A stretch of DNA of 8,605 nt, taken from the NCBI GenBank assembly GCA_044359885.1, contig JBIKLI010000182.1, positions 1-8,605 of the forward strand, read 5' to 3'. Position 1 is the stretch's first letter, and the number at the start of each line of letters is the position of its first letter. Made by a program: the position numbers and the translations under genes. Source of the stretch: CAIOSQ01 sp044359885 (GTDB lineage: Bacteria; Pseudomonadota; Alphaproteobacteria; CACIAM-22H2). The notes under the pieces are model-generated. The model had not been told where the DNA came from. It made no database searches and saw only the letters and a program-made list of their open reading frames with translations. Below are positions 6,377 through 8,605 of the stretch, piece after piece.

Positions 6377-6978
6377 GCCATGAGTCCGGCGCCGCGCAGC
6401 AGTTGCGCGACGACATGCAGGTCGAGGCCGACCACGTTCGAATAGGATCCCGAGAGCTGCGGCACGAAGGCCGCCGCCGCGCCCTGGATTGCATAGCCCC
6501 CGGCCTTGCCCCGCCACTCGCCGCCCTCAAGATACGATTCGCGCTCCGCAGCGCTCAGCCGCTTCATGTGGACGGCGGTCACGGAGAGCCGCAGCACGGG
6601 GGGCCGGCCGGGGAGAACGAGACAGATGGCCCCGAAAACCCGGTGCCGCCGGCCCGACAGCAGGTCGAGGCAGGCCGCCGCGGTGGCCCGATCCTCGGCC
6701 TTGGGCAGGATACGCCGGCCGCATCCGACGACGGTGTCGGCCGCCAGGATCGCAGCTGCTGGTTCCGCGCGCGACACGGCGAGGGCCTTGGCCCGGGCGA
6801 GACGCAATCCATGGGCGCGCGGCGTTTCGCGCGGCAGCGGGGTTTCGTCGATATCGGCCGGCACGACCCGCGCCGGGACGATCGCGATCTGGCGCAGAAG
6901 ATCGAGCCGCCGCGGCGAGGCCGAGGCGAGGATCAACGCGGGGACGCCGGCTGGCTCGCCGGCTGCGTGCCCCGGCAC
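6373..6978 (-). CDS. maf: Maf-like nucleoside triphosphate pyrophosphatase
   Basis: This is a 201-residue Maf/YhdE-family protein, a house-cleaning pyrophosphatase that hydrolyses dTTP, UTP or modified nucleotides. Landmarks are the opening LILASASPRRLDLLRQ (15-30), AADTVV with Asp81, SGRRHRVFGAI (109-119), EWRGKAGGYAIQG (154-166) and GSYSNVVGL (177-185). The DTVV form points to the dTTPase/UTPase subgroup. The assigned start is GTG 6978-6976, immediately after the infA TAA with no gap. A shorter alternative is TTG at 6936-6934, which would begin at MILASASPRR and equals the usual family N-terminus, but neither has a clear Shine-Dalgarno. The stop overlaps the TTG start of the RNase-like gene. 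Known families place Maf next to cell-division or RNA-turnover genes; here it shares an operon with infA and the RNase homologue. Confidence 0.94.
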   Translation of the reverse strand: MPGHAAGEPAGVPALILASASPRRLDLLRQIAIVPARVVPADIDETPLPRETPRAHGLRLARAKALAVSRAEPAAAILAADTVVGCGRRILPKAEDRATAAACLDLLSGRRHRVFGAICLVLPGRPPVLRLSVTAVHMKRLSAAERESYLEGGEWRGKAGGYAIQGAAAAFVPQLSGSYSNVVGLDLHVVAQLLRGAGLMA

Positions 6979-7197
6979 TTACTTGAACCGGAAGGTGATA
7001 CGGCCCTTTGACAGGTCGTAGGGCGTCATCTCGACATTCACCCGGTCCCCGGCGAGGACGCGGATACGGTTCTTGCGCATCTTGCCGGAGGTGTGGGCGA
7101 GCACCTCGTGGCCGTTGTCGAGTTTCACGCGGAACATGGCGTTGGGGAGCAATTCGTTGACCACGCCCGCGAACTCGATCAGGTCTTCCTTTGGCAT
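6979..7197 (-). CDS. infA: Translation initiation factor IF-1
   Basis: The 72-residue protein is nearly textbook IF-1: MPKEDLIEF start, MFRVKLDNGHEVLAH, SGKMRKNRIRVLAGDRV and the ending TPYDLSKGRITFRFK, forming one S1-like OB fold. It binds the ribosomal A site during initiation and is essential. The ATG at 7197-7195 is preceded by GGAG (7206-7203) with 5-base spacing. It is the first gene of the - strand operon; its TAA is followed directly by the GTG of maf. A candidate promoter is listed upstream. Confidence 0.99.
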   Translation of the reverse strand: MPKEDLIEFAGVVNELLPNAMFRVKLDNGHEVLAHTSGKMRKNRIRVLAGDRVNVEMTPYDLSKGRITFRFK

Positions 7198-7212
7198 TGC
7201 GGCTCCGTCGGA

Positions 7213-7232
7213 CCGCGGTCAACCGCCCGCGG
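7213..7232 (-). promoter_or_regulatory. GC-rich hairpin in the predicted infA leader
   Basis: Two copies of the self-complementary CCGCGG (7213-7218 and 7227-7232) can pair across an 8-base loop in the predicted leader, about 15 bases ahead of the infA start codon. The first copy is also part of the perfect palindrome GACCGCGGTC (7211-7220). It could tune infA translation or be chance in GC-rich DNA. Confidence 0.3.
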
Positions 7233-7252
7233 CAAAGCGTCGTGCGTCGGGC

Positions 7253-7280
7253 ATTTGACCAACACGGACGCCCCGGTCAA
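7253..7280 (-). promoter_or_regulatory. Candidate promoter of the infA operon
   Basis: On the - strand TTGACC (7280-7275) as -35 is followed by 16 bases and TCAAAT (7258-7253) as -10, which keeps four of six consensus bases. It would give a leader of about 50 bases before the infA ATG at 7197. The same segment is a perfect 6-bp inverted repeat, TTGACC on one strand at 7255-7260 and again on the other at 7275-7280, so it could also be an operator or a promoter facing the other way. Confidence 0.45.
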
Positions 7281-7694
7281 GGGGGAATGCCGCGCGCGCG
7301 CCCCGCGGCGGCGGTCTGCGCGGCCTGCCCTGGCGATCGGCTTCGGGCCTTGAAGCCGGATCCGTGCCGGTCGCCGCCGCGACCTCGCGGTTCATGGATC
7401 GCTGGTCCGGGGCCTCGGTTCGTGCCGCGAACCGCACGCGCATGGGGATCTTTTCAGGACACGCGCCAAGGTTCATGATGGCCCTTGTCGTGCTGTGGCT
7501 TTGACCAGCCTCGCGACCGGGACCGTCGCAGCATCCGCGACGGCGACCGCCGCGGCCAGCGAGCCGCTTGCCGCGACCGTCAGGCGTCTGCCGGCAGCGG
7601 GTCGTACGCCGCCCGCGCTCGCACCACCCGGCATGGCGCGCGCTGGCGTCTGCCACGAAGCAGCGACAAGGGCGAGCAGGAAGGAGCCGTCGAA
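7281..7694. other. Intergenic region between the infA promoter and the lipase-like gene
   Basis: No convincing gene is visible in these 414 bases. Open frames cross it on both strands, but their translations are Arg/Ala/Pro-rich without family resemblance, as expected for GC-rich non-coding DNA. A nine-codon frame starts at the ATG at 7477 (or the ATG at 7474) and ends in TGA near 7502; it encodes mostly hydrophobic residues and is probably chance. A weak + strand promoter-like pair, TTTTCA (7451-7456) and CATGAT (7474-7479) with 17-base spacing, could drive the lipase-like gene through a long leader. Confidence 0.5.
7678..7686 (+). promoter_or_regulatory. Shine-Dalgarno sequence fixing the lipase start
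   Basis: AGGAAGGAG ends 8 bases before ATG 7695-7697. It is the strongest ribosome-binding site in the window and selects this ATG over the frame's upstream extension to 7485, whose translation has no family character. Confidence 0.8.
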
Positions 7695-8384
7695 ATGTCG
7701 AGCAACATAGCCGCGGTCGAGTTCGCCGCGCTGGCAGCGAATGCCTACGCGGAGCCCAAGGACGCGCCGAAAGGCAGCCGGGTGTTCCGATGGACACGAC
7801 AGAATTTTCTGGGCGACCCGACCAATGGATTCTTCGCCGCCGCTTATCACAGCGGCAGGTCGGCGCAGCTCGTGATCGCCTATCGTGGCAGCGGCGGGGA
7901 CCTGGGCGACTGGGGATTGGCCGGGAACCTCGGCAACATGTTCGGCGTGACCAGCAGCAAGCTGGTCTGGAACAGCCAGTTGAACACGGCCATCGCCTAT
8001 TTCGATGCCTGCCGTTCGATCTACAGCCCGTCGAGCGTCGCGGTATGCGGGCACTCGCTCGGCGGCTTCCTGGCGGCGATGGTCGCGCTCAAACGGGGGG
8101 TCAGGGGGATAACCTTCGACCGCCCGTCCCTGTTCTATTCCAGCATCGCCACCCTCGGCTGGGACTCGGTTCCGTCGGGATCGAACCTCGTGAATTTTCG
8201 TGGCAAGGGAGATCCGGTCTCGGCCATCCGCGACGGTTATGGGAGATGGATCACGGTCGAGCTGAACACGATCTCGAACATCGTCGCCGGCCGTGGCCGG
8301 GCGACACTGACTCACAGCATCGACGAACTCTACGAGGCGATGATGCTGCATCCGAAATCGGACAAGCCACCTGAGAACTGGTAG
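7695..8384 (+). CDS. Lipase class 3-like alpha/beta hydrolase
   Basis: This 229-residue stand-alone serine hydrolase has the class 3 lipase pattern. AYRGSGGDLGDW at 62-73 corresponds to the oxyanion-side 'RGT..xDW' element. The nucleophile elbow VCGHSLGG at 117-124 carries Ser121. NFRGKGDPVSAI supplies Asp173, and THSIDELYEAM supplies His207, completing a Ser-Asp-His triad in the right order and spacing. There is no signal peptide or membrane segment, so it should be cytoplasmic unless exported by a dedicated system. The substrate could be a lipid or another ester. The gene has a strong Shine-Dalgarno and lower GC than its neighbours (34 of 60 bases at 7801-7860, 35 of 60 at 8221-8280, against 48 of 60 at 6301-6360). 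It faces away from infA and lies between two gene blocks that read on the other strand, suggesting acquisition by transfer. A secretion-system effector is a less supported alternative. Confidence 0.85.
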   Translation: MSSNIAAVEFAALAANAYAEPKDAPKGSRVFRWTRQNFLGDPTNGFFAAAYHSGRSAQLVIAYRGSGGDLGDWGLAGNLGNMFGVTSSKLVWNSQLNTAIAYFDACRSIYSPSSVAVCGHSLGGFLAAMVALKRGVRGITFDRPSLFYSSIATLGWDSVPSGSNLVNFRGKGDPVSAIRDGYGRWITVELNTISNIVAGRGRATLTHSIDELYEAMMLHPKSDKPPENW

Positions 8385-8406
8385 CGGGCACGACCGTTTC
8401 CTGCGT

Positions 8407-8426
8407 CGGCGAGGAAGAATTCGCCG
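8407..8426 (+). terminator. Hairpin downstream of the lipase-like gene
   Basis: CGGCGA (8407-8412) pairs with TCGCCG (8421-8426) over an 8-base purine-rich loop, starting 22 bases after the lipase stop. There is no T-run after it, so it is only a candidate terminator. Confidence 0.3.
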
Positions 8427-8455
8427 CCCTGCCGGGACTTCAGCCCCGGGTTCGG

Positions 8456-8480
8456 GTCGGATCTCCCCGACTGCTGTCGG
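8456..8480. terminator. Alternative hairpins in the convergent gap
   Basis: Three 5-base elements, GTCGG (8456-8460), CCGAC (8467-8471) and GTCGG (8476-8480), allow two mutually exclusive stems, the second with a TGCT tetraloop. They lie between the convergent lipase-like and phosphatase-like genes. They may help end the - strand transcript, but there is no T-tract. Confidence 0.25.
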
Positions 8481-8508
8481 TTCCCATCTGCGCTGACACC
8501 AACCGGGT

Positions 8509-8605
8509 TCAGAGATCGGGCAGCGCCGGGGGCGGGAAGCGGGTGCGAAGGCGGCGCGCGAGATGGTCGCGGACAGCGCGGTAGGACTCCAGCATCGCGT
8601 CCCGG
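8509..8605 (-). CDS. C-terminal fragment, probably low-molecular-weight phosphatase family protein
   Basis: Reading the - strand from the right edge gives an open frame of 31 complete codons that ends at TGA 8511-8509. Its translation includes RDAMLESYRAVRDHLARR and ends FPPPALPDL. The 'R..ML..YRAVRD.LARR' helix resembles the C-terminus of the low-molecular-weight phosphotyrosine phosphatase/arsenate-reductase-like proteins encoded upstream of infA in many Alphaproteobacteria. The catalytic CxxxxxR loop would lie outside the window, so the call rests on this short helix plus gene order. It is the only feature that extends off the right edge. Confidence 0.55.
   Translation of the reverse strand, partial: RDAMLESYRAVRDHLARRLRTRFPPPALPDL

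Noticed and set aside
5310..6530. Upstream extension of the yacG reading frame to a 469-residue protein
   Set aside because: Only the last 62 residues resemble a protein family. The extension overlaps the RNase-like gene in another frame, and the ATGA overlap marks the true start.
7474..7503. Tiny hydrophobic frame (ATG ATG GCC ... TGA) as a leader peptide or toxin
   Set aside because: It has only about nine codons, no clear Shine-Dalgarno, and no paired hairpin or regulated codon run.
7485..7694. 70-residue N-terminal extension of the lipase-like protein, possibly a signal or anchor region
   Set aside because: It is Arg/Ser/Ala-rich with no hydrophobic core, and a strong Shine-Dalgarno sits directly before the internal ATG at 7695.

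Overview
The window is very GC-rich DNA that reads as a chromosomal segment of an alphaproteobacterium. Two things point there. The block infA-maf-ribonuclease E/G-yacG, with the tail of a low-molecular-weight phosphatase gene upstream of infA, is an arrangement I associate with Alphaproteobacteria. The tRNA-Phe is also of the usual bacterial type with an encoded CCA end. I would guess a Rhodospirillales-like lineage, but the sequence alone does not settle this.

Left part (1-3955): a small-molecule, probably amino-acid-related, uptake and catabolism cluster. On the + strand is the 3' end of a DapB/diaminopentanoate-dehydrogenase-like oxidoreductase, then a single polypeptide that fuses the permease and ATPase of a polar amino acid ABC transporter. 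Facing them on the - strand is a two-gene operon, a ketopantoate-reductase-family protein followed by an ornithine-cyclodeaminase/mu-crystallin-family protein. The two convergent units meet in a perfect 9-bp inverted repeat in which their stop codons pair with each other. The binding protein and any regulator would lie outside the window to the left. The substrate is unknown.

Middle (3956-4290): a tRNA-Phe(GAA) gene on the - strand with a very clear sigma-70-type promoter.

Right part (4291-7280): a tightly packed - strand operon, infA, maf, a short RNase E/G-like gene, yacG and a YeaE-type aldo/keto reductase. infA and maf abut without a gap, and each later junction is a 4-base start/stop overlap (TTGA, ATGA, ATGA), which implies translational coupling. 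The start codons chosen at these overlaps remove long spurious N-terminal extensions. A plausible promoter lies about 56-83 bases upstream of infA.

Far right (7281-8605): a non-coding stretch of about 400 bases, then a + strand lipase-like serine hydrolase with a complete Ser-Asp-His triad and lower GC than its neighbours. It sits between infA and the 3' end of a phosphatase-like gene on the - strand. It therefore looks like an insertion into an otherwise conserved gene block.

I see no CRISPR array, insertion sequence, phage gene or toxin-antitoxin pair. Most of the window is ordinary. The best leads are the unusual cyclodeaminase-like protein with altered key residues, the minimal RNase E/G homologue with a changed metal-site residue, and the inserted lipase.
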